A stretch of DNA of 64,000 nt, from NCBI GenBank assembly GCA_023374045.1, contig CM041777.1, forward strand, positions 87,104,300-87,168,299, written 5' to 3'. Below are positions 11,981 to 25,100 of this stretch, piece by piece. The stretch is from Limonium bicolor (taxonomy: Eukaryota > Streptophyta > Magnoliopsida > Caryophyllales > Plumbaginaceae). Numbering within the stretch: the first letter of the stretch is position 1; each line of letters begins with the position of its first letter. The notes beneath the pieces were generated by a model that was not told the origin of the DNA, made no database searches, and worked only from the letters and a program-made list of their open reading frames with translations. The translations under genes and the position numbers were made by a program.

Positions 11981-14027
11981 GGTTATACCCAAAATTTCAA
12001 CCCCCCAGAGTAGTTTCTAAGGCATACGTGTTACAAAGGGCAAAGGGGGTCAAAAAGCACCAAGGCGGGATTTTCCAAGGACATTCTCGGGATTTTCTAT
12101 TTCATATGACTTGTTCATTATCTCCAAACACTTCCAAATATCATAGTCATTATGAAAGGTATTTCATGATTTTCTGATAATATTTATTCTAGAAATTTAG
12201 CTTTTAATTCATATTATAAGCTAATTTCTTTTATAATTAACACATGAAATAGCCTCCAAATAGAAATTAAAAGGTTTCCAAAATTAAAATAAAATTGTCA
12301 CATGGTTAGCATGGCTACATACAGTCATAAACCTGAAATTATCTCATTTGGAACCTTAGCCCAAAATTTAAAAGAGAAATTCAATCATTTTTGCAATTTT
12401 CTCTCTCCTTTGGAAAATACCGAAATCAAAACAAAATGTCATGATTTTTTAACAAAGATAAAGGATGATTTTTAGAGAATAATGGCGTTGGAATTTCGTT
12501 ATTTCGACTTTCCAATAATAAGTTATGAATTATGTGAGATTCGAGATTGTGAGATTTTTATCTATTCGATTATTTATCAAAAATCCGATTCCAACTCTCA
12601 AAATTCATAAAAATCATTCTTTACCTTCAGTTAAATTTTCATAATTTTTATCGGCTTGCAACATATTCTAAAAAAATCAGATTCCCTTAGAGCACAAAAT
12701 CAGTCTTTTAGATAAAGATCTTGCTCTATCAATTTGACCATGCTCTTTCTATAAAAGGACCCCCAAAAAACGAACTAGGGCAGAGGAGAACACCCCAAAG
12801 TCAGAGAGAGAACACAGCCACAAACCTTCTTCCCACGTTTTTACACTTCCAAGCCTCAAATCAATACCGAAACACTGCAGAAATCACCCCAAAATCACCA
12901 AAACTCATCCTTTCTTCTTCTATTGAAATTCCAAGCACCAAAACACTAAAAAAACAGAACCAAAACGTGCATATCAACACCAGGAAGAAGAGGTCAGAAG
13001 CTCGGGTCAAAGTCGAACCGGATTGGCCATTAACAAAGCTCTCAAAGATTCCCGACGTGAAGGAATAACAGATATCCGAAACCAAGACAGGTTAGAAACC
13101 AAATTTTCTAACTTCTCTGGTCTAAATACACTTCTGGTTGAAATTTCTAACCGAATTGATTTTTCCTTGCTTCTGAATTAAGGTTTGTTTGTGTTTCTGC
13201 CTTCTAACTTGTTAGCTAAGTTTCGCATTAATTTTGACTTCAAATTGTAAACTTTTGATCACTAACGTGTTTAGAATCTTTCAGGCTACCTACCCATAAA
13301 TTTTGAGCCAAAAACACCACCGGGAACAGCCTCAACGCTGCTGTCCGAGGTCGGTCCGCACCCACGGACGCTACGTCCGGGGTCCCAGACTCCCAGTCCG
13401 CAAGCCGGATGCCCCCGGACGGTGGCGGGATATTTTTATTTTCAAAATTCAGGGTTTTATAAAACATGTCCGGGCCCACGGACGTCCTGTCCGTGGCCCC
13501 GGACTTTTCAAAATCTCGTTTTTGTTTAAATTCGACTTTTATGTTCGCATAGGTTAACTAAGGTCCGTGGGTTCGGACATTAGGTCCGTAGCCACGGACA
13601 AAAACAAAATTTGACCTAATTCTGCCTCCGAAACCCTAGTTTAGGAATCTTTAATTTCACTTTATTTTCTGTCAAAAAATGTTAAAAAATAAAAAAAATC
13701 AGAAGCGCGCACTTAGGTTAAAAACGACTCGTAATAAGCCGTAATTAAACTAAGTAGAGGAAAAGCGACCTAGGCAGGGTAATGAAAGTAATTTGAACCC
13801 TAAATAAGTCGAATATCAAGCCCCCGAACCCGAACTCTCCTTCCTAATTTGATATAGGTTAAAATTAGGTGGCGACTCATAATAGGTTCCAGTGAGCTAG
13901 CCTAGGTTTTAATGATTAATGTTATATGACATAGTTATTAATCTTAGGATATAAGTGGACCTAAAACCCGACTAGATCCCAATCAAATTTAACCAACATA
14001 GGATAGGGTTTAAAATCGAGGCTCACA
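11981..14027 (+). mobile_element. 5' LTR of a Tat/Ogre-like element
   Basis: The start near 11981 is taken from the mirror copy, whose minus strand begins TGTTATACCCAAAATTTC at 16908; the left copy reads GGTTATACCC after a small deletion. It ends near 14027 (GGCTCACA), 3 bases before TGGCGACTCTGCTAGGGAC. It interrupts the eroded Tekay internal region. AT-rich in its first half, it carries a GTCCGTGG/CCACGGAC inverted-repeat cluster at 13340-13610. Only its first ~1.4 kb (to 13384) is duplicated in the right arm. Confidence 0.6.
13340..13610. repeat. GTCCG-type inverted-repeat cluster at the palindrome edge
   Basis: Many short foldbacks built from GTCCG and CGGAC occur here, including GGACG-CTA-CGTCC at 13366-13378, GTCCGTGG and CCACGGAC. 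The inner edge of the giant inverted repeat (13384) falls 6 bases after that hairpin. The copy in the other arm begins at 15508. Confidence 0.75.
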
Positions 14028-14030
14028 GAC

Positions 14031-14049
14031 TGGCGACTCTGCTAGGGAC
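14031..14049 (+). promoter_or_regulatory. Tat/Ogre-like primer-binding site
   Basis: TGGCGACTCTGCTAGGGAC follows the LTR end. From memory, primer sites of Tat/Ogre elements (tRNA-Arg type) begin TGGCGACTC, which is the basis of the lineage call. It has no counterpart in the right arm because it lies in the spacer. Confidence 0.55.
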
Positions 14050-15507
14050 AAAATTCTTAATTTTAACTTGTTTAATTTTAAGAAAGAGGGCTTAACTCGA
14101 AAATGTTTATTTATGGCTTTATTACTCTGTTTGTTTACTTTCGTGCGCACTTTAAATTTTCTGCACCTTCGCATCATATGAGAGCGAGGGTCCACACAAA
14201 CCAATTTCACCCCGGACCCGTTTGAGGGTCCCCTGTCAGGGACTCACACCTTTTAGGTGGTGATGTGAATAAGCGGGGGAAAAGTGGAGGATGTCGTCTA
14301 ACCACATCCCTTAATACCTGGGCCTTAGCCCCAAGCGTTTTCCCGACAGTGCCCTTACCTAGCCCATTGTTTGGTCAGTCAAAGACCCGACCGTTGACGC
14401 ACACCTTCAGGTGATGTGAAAAGAGTGGGGAAGCCAAAGAGAATAGCGTGCAAGCCCTATTCCTTTGTGGTGACCTGGGCCCATGCCCCAAGCACCTCTC
14501 CGGATCGATCCATACCTGGTTTGATTTAAACATCTAGTGAGGACATGTTGAATCTGTGTGGGCCTTGTTTGCTTGTGTGATCGGCCCACTACCCAGCCTA
14601 GAAACTGATAGGAATTCTCCTACATCAACCTAGCCCAACCCGAATTGTCAGTTGTATTTGTTTGCAGCCTAAAGGCTCTGTTTGGTTCAACATGTGAGTT
14701 ATGTGGGCTTCGGCCAAAAGTTTAGACTTAAGAGGTTTCTTTTTCAGCGCAATTTGGTTTATCCATTTTGTTCTAGGCCCATAAAAGTCCACCTAAAAGT
14801 AATCCATGAGATATGTAAACCAACCAAGCCTTCCACTAAAATTCTTCCGACCTAGGGCCTATTCTAGTATGGGAAAACTCTTCACTTGGGCTTTAGCCCA
14901 AAATCCTAGATCTAGGCATCATCTTTCAGGTTCAATCAATACTACTCATTCAGGTTTCAGTCCAAATTCCAACTAGGGTTTTGTTCAGCAATCATTCTGG
15001 CCCAAAATACCACACTCATAACTCATTCTATCTGGGGCTCGTAGACCAATTCATAGTTTTGGCCCATAAGCTTCGCTCTCAATCTAGAAGTTTGGCCCAT
15101 AGCACAAAACATTTGAATCCAAGATAGGTTACATATCTCATTCATTCCAGTTTCTAGCGTCAAGGCCCGACAGGAACACCAAACGAATCTCAGACTTCAA
15201 GGCTTTCCCTCTCGGCCCAGTGGCCCATTCACGGTTCATGTGGCCTCCTTCAGCCTGTTTGCTTCACTTCTAGATTAAGGGTATTCAGGCCCGCAAATCT
15301 GTTCTATCCTAGGAGTCACTCTAGCTCATGCACTTCACTCGCAGCTTGGAAAAGATTCAGACCCGGGTTCCTCCTACATGACCATAGGCATTCCTAGTTC
15401 AAACATTTTATGAGGCCTATTCGGAGTTCAGAAGGAAGACAATCATGGTCATCTCAATGGCGTCCCAACGGTCCAGAGCTCGAGTCTTCAGTATGTTGGC
15501 ATCAGGT
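14050..15507 (+). mobile_element. 5' internal leader of the Tat-like element (palindrome spacer)
   Basis: This is untranslated-looking sequence after the primer site, rich in GGCCCA and GGCCCAAA words, with no gag motif. A diverged tandem duplication of period ~155 bp occupies 14245-14554; each unit opens with CACACCTT and contains a ..CTGGGCC..CCCCAAGC.. block. The element is cut at 15507/15508, where inverted Tat-like LTR sequence begins. Confidence 0.5.
14245..14554 (+). repeat. Diverged ~155 bp tandem duplication
   Basis: Two units start CACACCTT at about 14245 and 14400. Both carry GATGTGAA, a purine-rich block, CTGGGCC and CCCCAAGC in the same order. Confidence 0.7.
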
Positions 15508-16908
15508 GACCCCGGACGTAGCGTCCGTGGGTGCGGACCGACCTCGGACAGCAGCGTTGAGGCTGTTCCCGGTGGTGTTTTTGGCTCAAAATTTATGGGT
15601 AGGTAGCCTGAAAGATTCTAAACACGTTAGTGATCAAAAGTTTACAATTTGAAGTCAAAATTAATGCGAAACTTAGCTAACAAGTTAGAAGGCAGAAACA
15701 CAAACAAACCTTAATTCAGAAGCAAGGAAAAATCAATTCGGTTAGAAATTTCAACCAGAAGTGTATTTAGACCAGAGAAGTTAGAAAATTTGGTTTCTAA
15801 CCTGTCTTGGTTTCGGATATCTGTTATTCCTTCACGTCGGGAATCTTTGAGAGCTTTGTTAATGGCCAATCCGGTTCGACTTTGACCCGAGCTTCTGACC
15901 TCTTCTTCCTGGTGTTGATATGCACGTTTTGGTTCTGTTTTTTTAGTGTTTTGGTGCTTGGAATTTCAATAGAAGAAGAAAGGATGAGTTTGGTGATTTT
16001 GGGGTGATTTCTGCAGTGTTTCGGTATTGATTTGAGGCTTGGAAGTGTAAAAACGTGGGAAGAAGGTTTGTGGCTGTGTTCTCTGACTTTGGGGGTGTTC
16101 TCCTCTGCCCTAGTTCGTTTTTTGGGGGTCCTTTTATAGAAAGAGCATGGTCAAATTGATAGAGCAAGATCTTTATCTAAAAGACTGATTTTGTGCTCTA
16201 AGGGAATCTGATTTTTTTAGAATATGTTGCAAGCCGATAAAAATTATGAAAATTTAACTGAAGGTAAAGAATGATTTTTATGAATTTTGAGAGTTGGAAT
16301 CGGATTAGTTTGATAAATAATCGAATAGATAAAAATCTCACAATCTCGAATCTCACATAATTCATAACTTATTATTGGAAAGTCGAAATAACGAAATTCC
16401 AACGCCATTATTCTCTAAAAATCATCCTTTATCTTTGTTTAAAAAATCATGACATTTTGTTTTGATTTCGGTATTTTCCAAAGGAGAGAGAAAATTGCAA
16501 AAATGATTGAATTTCTCTTTTAAATTTTGGGCTAAGGTTCCAAATGAGATAATTTCAGGTTTATGACTGTATGTAGCCATGCTAACCATGTGACAATTTT
16601 ATTTTAATTTTGGAAACCTTTTAATTTCTATTTGGAGGCTATTTCATGTGTTAATTATAAAAGAAATTAGCTTATAATATGAATTAAAAGCTAAATTTCT
16701 AGAATAAATATTATCAGAAAATCATGAAATACCTTTCATAATGACTATGATATTTGGTGTTTGGAGATAATGAACAAGTCATATGAAAATAGAAAATCCC
16801 GAGAATGTCCTTGGAAAATCCCGCCTTGGTGCTTTTTGACCCCTTTTGCCCTTTGTAACACGTATGCCTTAGAAACTACTCTGGGGGGTTGAAATTTTGG
16901 GTATAACA
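15508..16908 (-). mobile_element. Inverted 5' portion of the Tat-like LTR
   Basis: Minus-strand copy of 11981-13384, starting TGTTATACCC at 16908 and truncated at 15508 inside the GTCCG cluster. The LTR end and primer site are absent on this side. This shows an inverted duplication with an internal breakpoint rather than two separate insertions. Confidence 0.85.
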
Positions 16909-19900
16909 CATATATCTTTCTTTCGATAGGTGTTTGCGACATAACGCCCTAAAGGTGGGGTTTACATTATGTAATGGTATGCAGGTGGTTTTCTTCTCTA
17001 CCATTTGTGTCATTATCGATGATTCTTCCATGGATGTTTTAAAAGGATTTATGACTACCTGCATTCACAAGTTGTTGCTGCTATGTGGCTTAATAAGCCT
17101 TTTTTTTAGGTTGTTTGTGTACTGAGCTTCACATGGTTGTTATTTGGCTCTTTATGGGTGAAGCTTAGTGTTTGGCTCTCTATCTCAAGCTCTTGATCAT
17201 CAGTAGGCTGTTTATGCCGTTCACGGTGCGATTTTATGGTTCTTCAAACTCTACCCGATCTCTTAGGTTTTATCTCCTGGTGTAGTTCCCGACTCTATGG
17301 TAAAGGCGCTACTTTATGTTTCCCTTTTTGAAATTTCTTTACAGTCTGATATTAATAAGTGCTTTTAATTCATCGTCTTCTTGTTGTGGGTGCTGCTGCC
17401 TTCATGGTATATATTGAAGAGGTGGTCGGAGGCGATACTTTTGCTCTCCTGGACTTGTGTCCTCCTAGCGGTACATTGGATATCTTCACTTAGGTTTATG
17501 CCTCACGGTGTTTATACTTGGTGTCTGCTATTACAATATGTACTTTCATCGCGACCTCTTAGTCGCTCTCTATTGGCTATGGTACTCGTTTCTAAGGGCG
17601 GTATTTGGGTGTTGTTGGTATAAGCAGGTATCACCGGCTAGAGTTTACGACTGAAGCTTGGTTTAAATAATAGCCGCCTTGTGGTATACATCTTCAATCT
17701 TCCCTCATCGTGTTCTTGATGTTTCCAGTCATTACAGTAGGTAATCTCTCGAGCTCCTTACCTCCAGTTCTTTTACTTGAGTTTAGTGGTATAGATGGTC
17801 TCTCATCTCGACCTCATTAAGGACTAACGGGCTCTTCCTTCCACAAGTATTCATAGCGCCATCGGCGTGTGCTGTTGTGGGTATAGCATTGGCCCTGATC
17901 TTTACGTGATCGTATTTTATGTACAATTCTTTATAAGTTTTAGGAATGAGGTTATGGTATCGAGTACTTGCGTCTAATCCCTCATCTGTCTAATTGGTTG
18001 TATTCTAATTGTGTCAAAGCTTGTGCATATTGGTTCCTTGCTCCCCAACCATCATTAATGACGGTGATGCTCCTAAGAAGTGTTATGAAGCTTCTGTCTA
18101 CAGTCGTGTTTGTCCTAAGGACTCCACATATATCACCGGTAGTGGTTGGCATTTAGTGCCGGTACAGGTTAATGGTGTTTGGCTCATAAGCCACAGTTGG
18201 AGATTCACCAACATTTAAACTGGTCTAGTTTGCTATGGGCTGGTGTATTCCTTGTAGTTCGTAATGGTCACACCCATCAGTCATTCCGAGGTTTATCGGC
18301 CTTTAGTTAAAAGAGTTTGCAACCTTATTCCATGACAAGTTGCAGTTCTAATCTCTTCATGTTATGGGATTGTAAGAAAGTTTAGTATTGCCGGTAACTG
18401 TGGTGTTGTACCCTCTGGTCTACATGGTCTTTTAGAATTGATTGTTGTAGCAGCACTAGCTGTAGCAAGTGCGCAATGTAGGCGGAATTGTTAGTATGTG
18501 GATTATCATAGTGTTTGTTGTGGCAAGTGCGCCATGCACGTTGAGATGTCAGTATGGTAATTATCGTGGTTCTCATTACGGCAAGTGTACCCTAAAGGCT
18601 GGGCCATTGGTGCGGTGTGGGTCTGCTGCAGTTCTCTTTCCTATCCTTGGCAATTGTTGGTCTCGTTGACTCTCCCGTCATTTGCTTACGGTTTGTTATT
18701 TCGATTTTGAAAATGGGTAGGGTTGTAGGTATTTAAATTCATTAAGGTATAGGAAGTTTTCCTAGGGTAACTCTAGTACTAGGCTATCTGAGTTAGGCCC
18801 CCTTGAGTTCTATTTTATACATAAATCATGGTAGAGTAAGGCTTTTAGCACGTGCATTCATGCAGTCAATCAATTAGGTTAAGGATTGTGGTTACCTAGA
18901 TCGCGTTGAGTACTAGTACTAGCGCCTGAGGTTCGCGCAGAGTTTGGGGTGTTCTGACCTTGAGTGACTCCTTCCCCCTCTTGCTTTCTCGTACCAGCTA
19001 GGGCCTGCCCCGCATAGTCACCATGTAATGTCTCGGGCCTAGCAGATAGAGCATTCTAGTTGTCCCTATTGATGATGTTCTTTTTCACTATAATATCATC
19101 TGATCTTTGCACTTGATCCCACAATTGTTATTGGGGGGGTAGTAGAGTATTAGCTCCCTTTCGAGTTGTTTGTTGTAGCAGCCTAGGCAAGTTTTGCTTC
19201 ATAAGCTCTTATAGTTGTCGTCTTGTTCAGGTCAGGTCTTCTAGAACCTTCGAAGTCGTATAGACTTGAACTTATCCCTTTCTGGAAGAGACTTCCAAGC
19301 AGTCATTGGTTCCGCATAGTCATCCTAGACTCGTTTTCCATCCTTTAATCTTCAGGCGTATTTATGAGTGCTTTCCCTTGGTGAACTGGAATGAGCTATG
19401 TTGCCTACTTAACAGGTCAACCCCATTGTCCTTAGGATTTATCCCTCTTCAAAGCAGGGTTTAATGTTTACTTGTTATTGCGTATAGGTAGGGTCTTTCA
19501 AATAGTATGCAACTATCAGAGTTCTGGTCCTAGACAATTTATCATATCACTGGTTTCTTCATTATTCTTGATGTCCCAAGTCCCTAGCAACCACATCGGT
19601 TCTTCCGAATGGAGGAATTTTCCATCTCCCTAGCGCTTTTCTTTTCATTGCCTTTATGGGCAGTATTCGAGGTACGGGCAGCGGCGGGTGGGGTACCACT
19701 GCTATTTCCCGGGATATGGTCCCAACAAGTAAGGATGGCTATTACCGCTTCAACGTTATTTGGGGTTGCAAGACCTCCATCACTCCCCGACATGCCTCGT
19801 CCTCTACTAGTATATCTCCTCTCACCACTTTCCAATGTCTGTCAGAAGGGTGGATTAGACTCTTACTCGTTAATATACCGTAACTACGGTCATTTGTACT

Positions 19901-20062
19901 GAAGTGCCCTCCCTACTAATATTCCCAAGCATTTACCATTGTTGCGACCTCCTTAGGTGACAAAACTCACACGCGTTTCCCGTATTCCCCAAAATCCAAT
20001 GCTCACTGTCTTGTCCTATTGTCTCTTACCACCAGAGCGGTACTCCGCTCTGATACCACTAT
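16909..20062 (-). mobile_element. Eroded Tekay-like internal region, inverted copy
   Basis: Mirror of 8827-11980 with its primer site at 20047-20058. Similarity to 44980-45094 followed by 53881-56100 is visible, for example GCTCTCCTGGACT.GTGTC and the block with ACTAGTAC and CCCCGCATAG. That comparison shows this internal region once continued past 16909 and was cut by the Tat-like insertion. No coding frame is supported. Confidence 0.65.
20047..20058 (-). promoter_or_regulatory. tRNA-iMet primer-binding site (inverted copy)
   Basis: Minus strand TGGTATCAGAGC, with the same overlapping AGAGCGG/CCGCTCT hairpin as at 8837-8856. The LTR terminus TGTAACACCCC begins at 20063. Confidence 0.9.
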
Positions 20063-21328
20063 TGTAACACCCCTACTCCAAAATTCGAATATTCTAACGC
20101 ACCTAACAGAAATAATTAATTGTGTCACAACGGAAAATAAAACCGATCATAACTTAAACCTGGGTGTTACTCATCATTACTCACCAAAAACATAATCCAA
20201 AACCCGCAGTGATGACAGAGACATAAATACAACATAGTTTACAATAATAAATCCTAAAAAGGACAGTGAGCAGTCTACCTAGTTTATACCATGTAAGGTC
20301 CAACATAATCCTAAGGTAAAATAACAGGTACACCGCTAACTACTCCCAAAAGTCCTACACTCGTGCATTGGTCTTCATTAGCTACAATCCTGTAATTTGG
20401 TGGCCATAAAGGCTCAGCACAGCCGCTGAGCATGCTACTATATGATCCTCATGGACTTTTAAACATCTCAGGTTAATTTGCCCAATTGTTAACATGCAAT
20501 TCCAGTTTCATGCTATTTGTGTTTAACAACTGTAAAAAACTGTAAAATGCGGTTAAATCAAACAACAGTTCATCCAACATTCACTCAGTTCATTCCATAC
20601 AACAACAAACATTTAATCGATCAATGCGTAAAAAGGTACAATAACGCAACGAGAGCTAGGTTTAACGTCTCGTGTCAGGGCCTCAAGGGCCATTTTTCAT
20701 TTTCTTACGTGTAGTCGAATTCTTTATTCCTTTTCGTATTCCACATCTTAACTCTTTCACTTTACCAACACACTCGTACTTAGTTTACAAATTCTGGGCC
20801 CAAATGCCCTTACACCAATGGCGGTGCCTCCGTCCAACAAAGTTTGCATTTGTTGGAAATCCACAACTTAAAGTTGTAGGATATAATGTTACTGTGCCAT
20901 AATTACCCGTTTCACCAACAACGGTGTCTCTGACCAAGTAACTATTCGTTACTTGGAATTTCCTTGAGTGGACCTGTTGTCAGTCATCCCCTCGTGATCA
21001 CAATGCGCAACCAGGTGGTCCGGGATTTCTCACCATATTCAAAACCTCTTACCATAACCAATCTTTCACTGAATTTATTAAGTTCTCTTAATCTAAATGC
21101 CTAAGATTCAATCTTAGGTTATCCAGTGATTAACTTCTCGAATGTATGTGGACCTTTTAGGTCTTTAATGTATACCTAGAAGTCATCTAATGTAATTATG
21201 TACTCGAGTTCATTTCCTCTTGAGAGCGGTGTCCCCGTCTCTGCTTAGGTTATCTTAGGATAATTCAATTATGCTATTATCCTTCCATGAGTGATGTTTG
21301 TCTATCACTACTCGTATCTTGTTTAAAG

Positions 21329-21362
<34 letters not shown>

Positions 21363-21604
21363 TCGGTATCGGTCTCAGCTCAAATGACTATCGCGTACAA
21401 AATAATGGCACACGTGTTCGATAGATAAATCATATAACACATTTATATACGAGTATACATATCCTCTTGTCAAAAATTTCACACATGCAAACCCGAGGAA
21501 ATCCTCAGGCCCAATCAGATCACACAATAACATACTTACACCGATGAACAATGCTAGAGTGAAGTATCACGCTTGCCCACTATACGCTCTGAGAAGGGCA
21601 AGAA
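20063..21604 (-). mobile_element. Part of old Tekay-like LTR, inverted copy
   Basis: It starts TGTAACACCCCTACT at 20063 next to the primer site. Similarity to 45100-46600 is scattered but collinear, with small indels. The short-LTR element interrupts it at about 21605. It may be the left remnant of an LTR whose right remnant is 40134-42748 (see findings). It includes an (AT)13 microsatellite at 21329-21354. Confidence 0.65.
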
Positions 21605-22117
21605 TGTGACGAAGACAAAAAGGTCAAGGCAGTCCAGACCTTAGTCCCCGGCGCAGACCCTGAGCTTCCTCCAGGACCCTGTTCGGGCTCCAATTTGGGC
21701 ACCAGGCATCAATCCGGGTCCCGCATCCCGGCCCCGCACCCCATGACTGGGTTCCATATTCCTACCCCGTGCTCCATGACCGGATCCCGCGTCCCACACT
21801 TGGGACCGGAAGGCGTTACAAGGAGAAAAGTGTAAAGAATATGAGGGTTGCTCCAATAAAGTAATACCACATGTACAAGGATTAAGAGATAGACTTCACC
21901 CTCAAAGGTCTATAAATAGAGATGAGAGACTCATTTGTAAAGGGACACACATTATTAGAAGAGATAGAAACACTAGAAAGCTCCTAAAGTTGTAATACCA
22001 AAGAAGGGAATAAAGATATTGCCTAGAAGTGGATGTAGGGGATTATTGGTCGAACACTATAACTCTCGTCTCTGTGTTCGTTGTTGTTTAGATTTTGAGG
22101 GTAATTTCTGTATTTCA
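21605..22117 (+). mobile_element. Short LTR of Ty3/gypsy-like element, second copy
   Basis: Plus-strand counterpart of 6742-7264: TGTGACGAAGAC start, TATA box CTATAAATAG near 21909-21918, AATAAAG near 22011, and a TTGGCG junction at about 22119. The stretch 22040-22115 differs from its mirror by a cluster of substitutions and indels (see findings). Confidence 0.6.
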
Positions 22118-22119
22118 TT

Positions 22120-22137
22120 TGGCGTCGTGTTGTGGGA
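22120..22137 (+). promoter_or_regulatory. Primer-binding-site-like LTR junction, second copy
   Basis: TGGCGTCGTGTTGTGGGAA here versus TGGCGCTGTCTGTGGGAA in the mirror. The tRNA cannot be assigned by eye. Confidence 0.45.
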
Positions 22138-25100
22138 AACGAACAGCCTAACCAGCAACCACGATTCCATTTTGGTTCGGTTCTCGATTATGCTCATTGT
22201 CAATCCGCAATCCTCGATTAAGCTCATCAGAGTCAGATCGATCGGAATGGTAACACCTGCTCTCATATATATATAATATGTGTGGAACGATTCATCGAAG
22301 AACAAAAACCAAAAAGAATCAGAGATCAGTGACATCACCAGAATCAAGTGATCAAAGTGGCATCCGACTCTCGATGAAGTTTTCTCTTAATGAAGCGTTA
22401 AGATACAAACGGTGAAGAAGGATCGATCGATAGAGCGACCGGAACAGGAAAGTCTCGACAAGATCAAAGTAAAGCAAAATCAAAAATTATCCCTTCAGAA
22501 AACAATCAACGGGAGATCGCAAGAGTTTGGTGCGACAATCGGTCCGATGCGATAGAGCTTTCGCCGTCCAAAAAGGCGGATTCGCTTCAAGCTCTTCTGC
22601 CCGAAGAGGAATTGTTCGCAGATTGCATTTAGACGAAACTCCTGATCAAATTCAAATCCAAATACGACTACAATGATCAAGGCAAGGTCCCAGCCGGAAG
22701 TAACCAAGAAGCAATGCCATGATTCAGGTTCAGGCGCAACCTCAAAGAGAAGCAAGGTGTTGAGTGCCTGGACATTCGGTTCATAATCCACAACAAGAAT
22801 AGAAACATAAAGCCGGTCGAAGATCCAAAAATCAAGTTATCAAGAGGCCAACCGCAAAGCTTGCGGTGAAAAGTTACTTCCACCAAACCAGAAATTAAGT
22901 TAGAATCATAAGTCGATCGATTGGACTCAAATGGAGGATTGTATAGAGATTCAGTCGAAAGAAACTCAACCTGGCCAATAAGATCTGCGACGCGCTCCAA
23001 TCGGCATCGCCGCAACACATCTCAATTTGATCAAAGCAATGACTCTCGCTCCTAATACAGTCGGGATTTATGTTCTTCACACCACCGCAGGCATAGCGCC
23101 GGAAGGCATCAACGGAAGTCTCATCTCTTGGCCAGGCATAGCGCCGGAAGGCATCGACCCAAAGTCTCCTCTCTTGGCCAAGCATAGCACCGGAAGGCAT
23201 CGATCGGACAATTGAAGCATGCTACAAGCATCCAAAGCTAATCATTAAAGATAAGTTCAACCTAAAGCAACAAACGAAGATCGTCGAACTCTGGGGCAGG
23301 ATTCAACTTCCTTGGCCACATCTCAGCCTTTGACCGGACTTCCTTGGCCGCATCAACTTCCTTGGCCTCATCTCAATCTTTGACCGGACTCTCTCGACCG
23401 CATCTCAGTAGCCGGACCTCCTTGACCGCACCTCAACCCATGACCAGAAGACGATTCAACTTCCTTGGCTGCATCCTCAAGTACGAGGCCCATGCGACAA
23501 AGGATTGCTCAATTTCCAAAAGCCAGAGGAGATGAAACAAGATTTAAAGAACGATTCCACCAATCCAAAACTTTGAGATAAGTTCCAAATTTCCTATATC
23601 AGCTCGGACATTAATTATTCGTAGCATAGTAAAAAACTCTATGTTCAGATTTCAAAATTCTGCTCAAGATGTTCTGAGTTTGCTTCTTCATCATAGTACT
23701 ATCGTAAATTGAATTAGCCGCAATTTGCTATGGACCACCGATAGCTCATATTTCTTGCCTCCATATTCTTTGCTCCCCCTTAGAAGAAGCTCTTGTGCTT
23801 GAAACTTCTGCCTAAAGTAGAAACTATCGCTGCATGTATGTTGATCTAAATATCTAAAACTCCTTGCCCGGATGCTCCTTGCCTGGAAGCTCTTTGACCG
23901 GAAGCCGGACGACAACGGCCGAAAGCCGGATGCTCCTTGCTCGGATGCTCCTTAAACGGAAGCCGAAGGACAACGACCAGAAGCCGGAGGACAACGACTG
24001 GAACCCGGATGCTCCTTGCCTGAAAGCTCTTTGACCAGAAGCCGGACGACAACGACCTGAAGCCGGATGCTCCAAGACCGGATGCTCCTTGACCAGATAC
24101 TCAATGACCGGATGCTCCATGACTGGACGACATCACCGGGCGTTCTTTGACCAGACGATACTCAATTCGGCCAAGCAAATCCAAAGCTGGACAGCGCTCC
24201 GGGAGGACCAGGGCGTCGCCCAAGTCTTTTAAAAGCAAAATCATGTCCAGGCGTGGGCGGCAGAACAAAGGAGAGGTGATGGGAAATTAACAAAGATAAG
24301 TCCATCAATCCTAAAATCTAGCTTATTCTATGACTTGTAAAGCACTGATAAAGTCATTATCGTGGTGTGCAAACTTGTTAAGATCTTTAAATATCTTTCC
24401 CTGAAGTATCGAGCATCATTATTTCTCGATGCCCCTGTCCGCCCTCTAGGTAATGCTGGGCTCCCAAGTAGTTTTAAATGTAGGAGTAATAGTATATAAC
24501 TTCCAACTACAATTGGTTCAGATTTCTGTTACTGGAGTAGTGTTTAAATTTCAGCAACTCCATAGCTTCTAACAGTCATACTTTTATGACATTATTATGG
24601 AATCGTTTAAAGGATTATTTTGTGTCATAATCAGGAATACTAGAATAGCGTGACAAATGCATGGCTTAACTAAAGAAGATCAACTTGTTCAGAGCAATCT
24701 TTGGACTGAGTATTAAACGTCTGTTTTGAACAGATAAATCCCTCGTTGCATTTTGTTTCTTGTTTAATTCAAGACTTGATTAAATGTTGAAACTTATGAT
24801 TCAGCTTCTGTAAATAGAAATTAAGTTTGAATTTATGTTGTTTACAGAACCAGCTATGCCACTATGGTCAGCTGTTGACCTGAGTTATGTTCGGTTCTTA
24901 AAACCTTAGAGAGTGGAGTTGATAACCATGTTTAAACTATAGCTCTTGCTATCATGTTTTAGGCATTTTGAAATATGCTTTGACTAAAATAAGATAAAAC
25001 CTGTTTGAAGTGCACTATACCTTCCGTTAATCTCACCATTTTATGCATGGCATCAGTTTGTTTAAGTACACATGCTGCTACGGCTCAAGAGCTTTAAGCA

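Larger units (their letters stand above)
1..13384. repeat. Left arm of a giant inverted repeat
   Basis: Read in reverse complement, this stretch matches 15508-28776 nearly base for base. Landmarks pair as follows: position 1 with 28776, LTR end 2730 with 26060, LTR end 8826 with 20063, Tat-like LTR start at about 11981 with 16908, inner edge 13384 with 15508. Differences are mostly small indels, a microsatellite length change and a few substitution patches. The window starts inside an LTR that continues on the right side to 29907, so this arm probably extends beyond the window. It contains only transposable-element sequence. Confidence 0.95.

Noticed and set aside
13340..13610. CRISPR-like or IS-like inverted repeats
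   Set aside because: The context is a plant LTR with irregular GTCCG foldbacks; there are no regular spacers, no cas genes and no bacterial features.
18469..18669. Cys/His pattern that looks like a zinc knuckle on the plus strand
   Set aside because: It is antisense to the element (primer site and LTR place the coding strand on minus) and spacing does not match CCHC.
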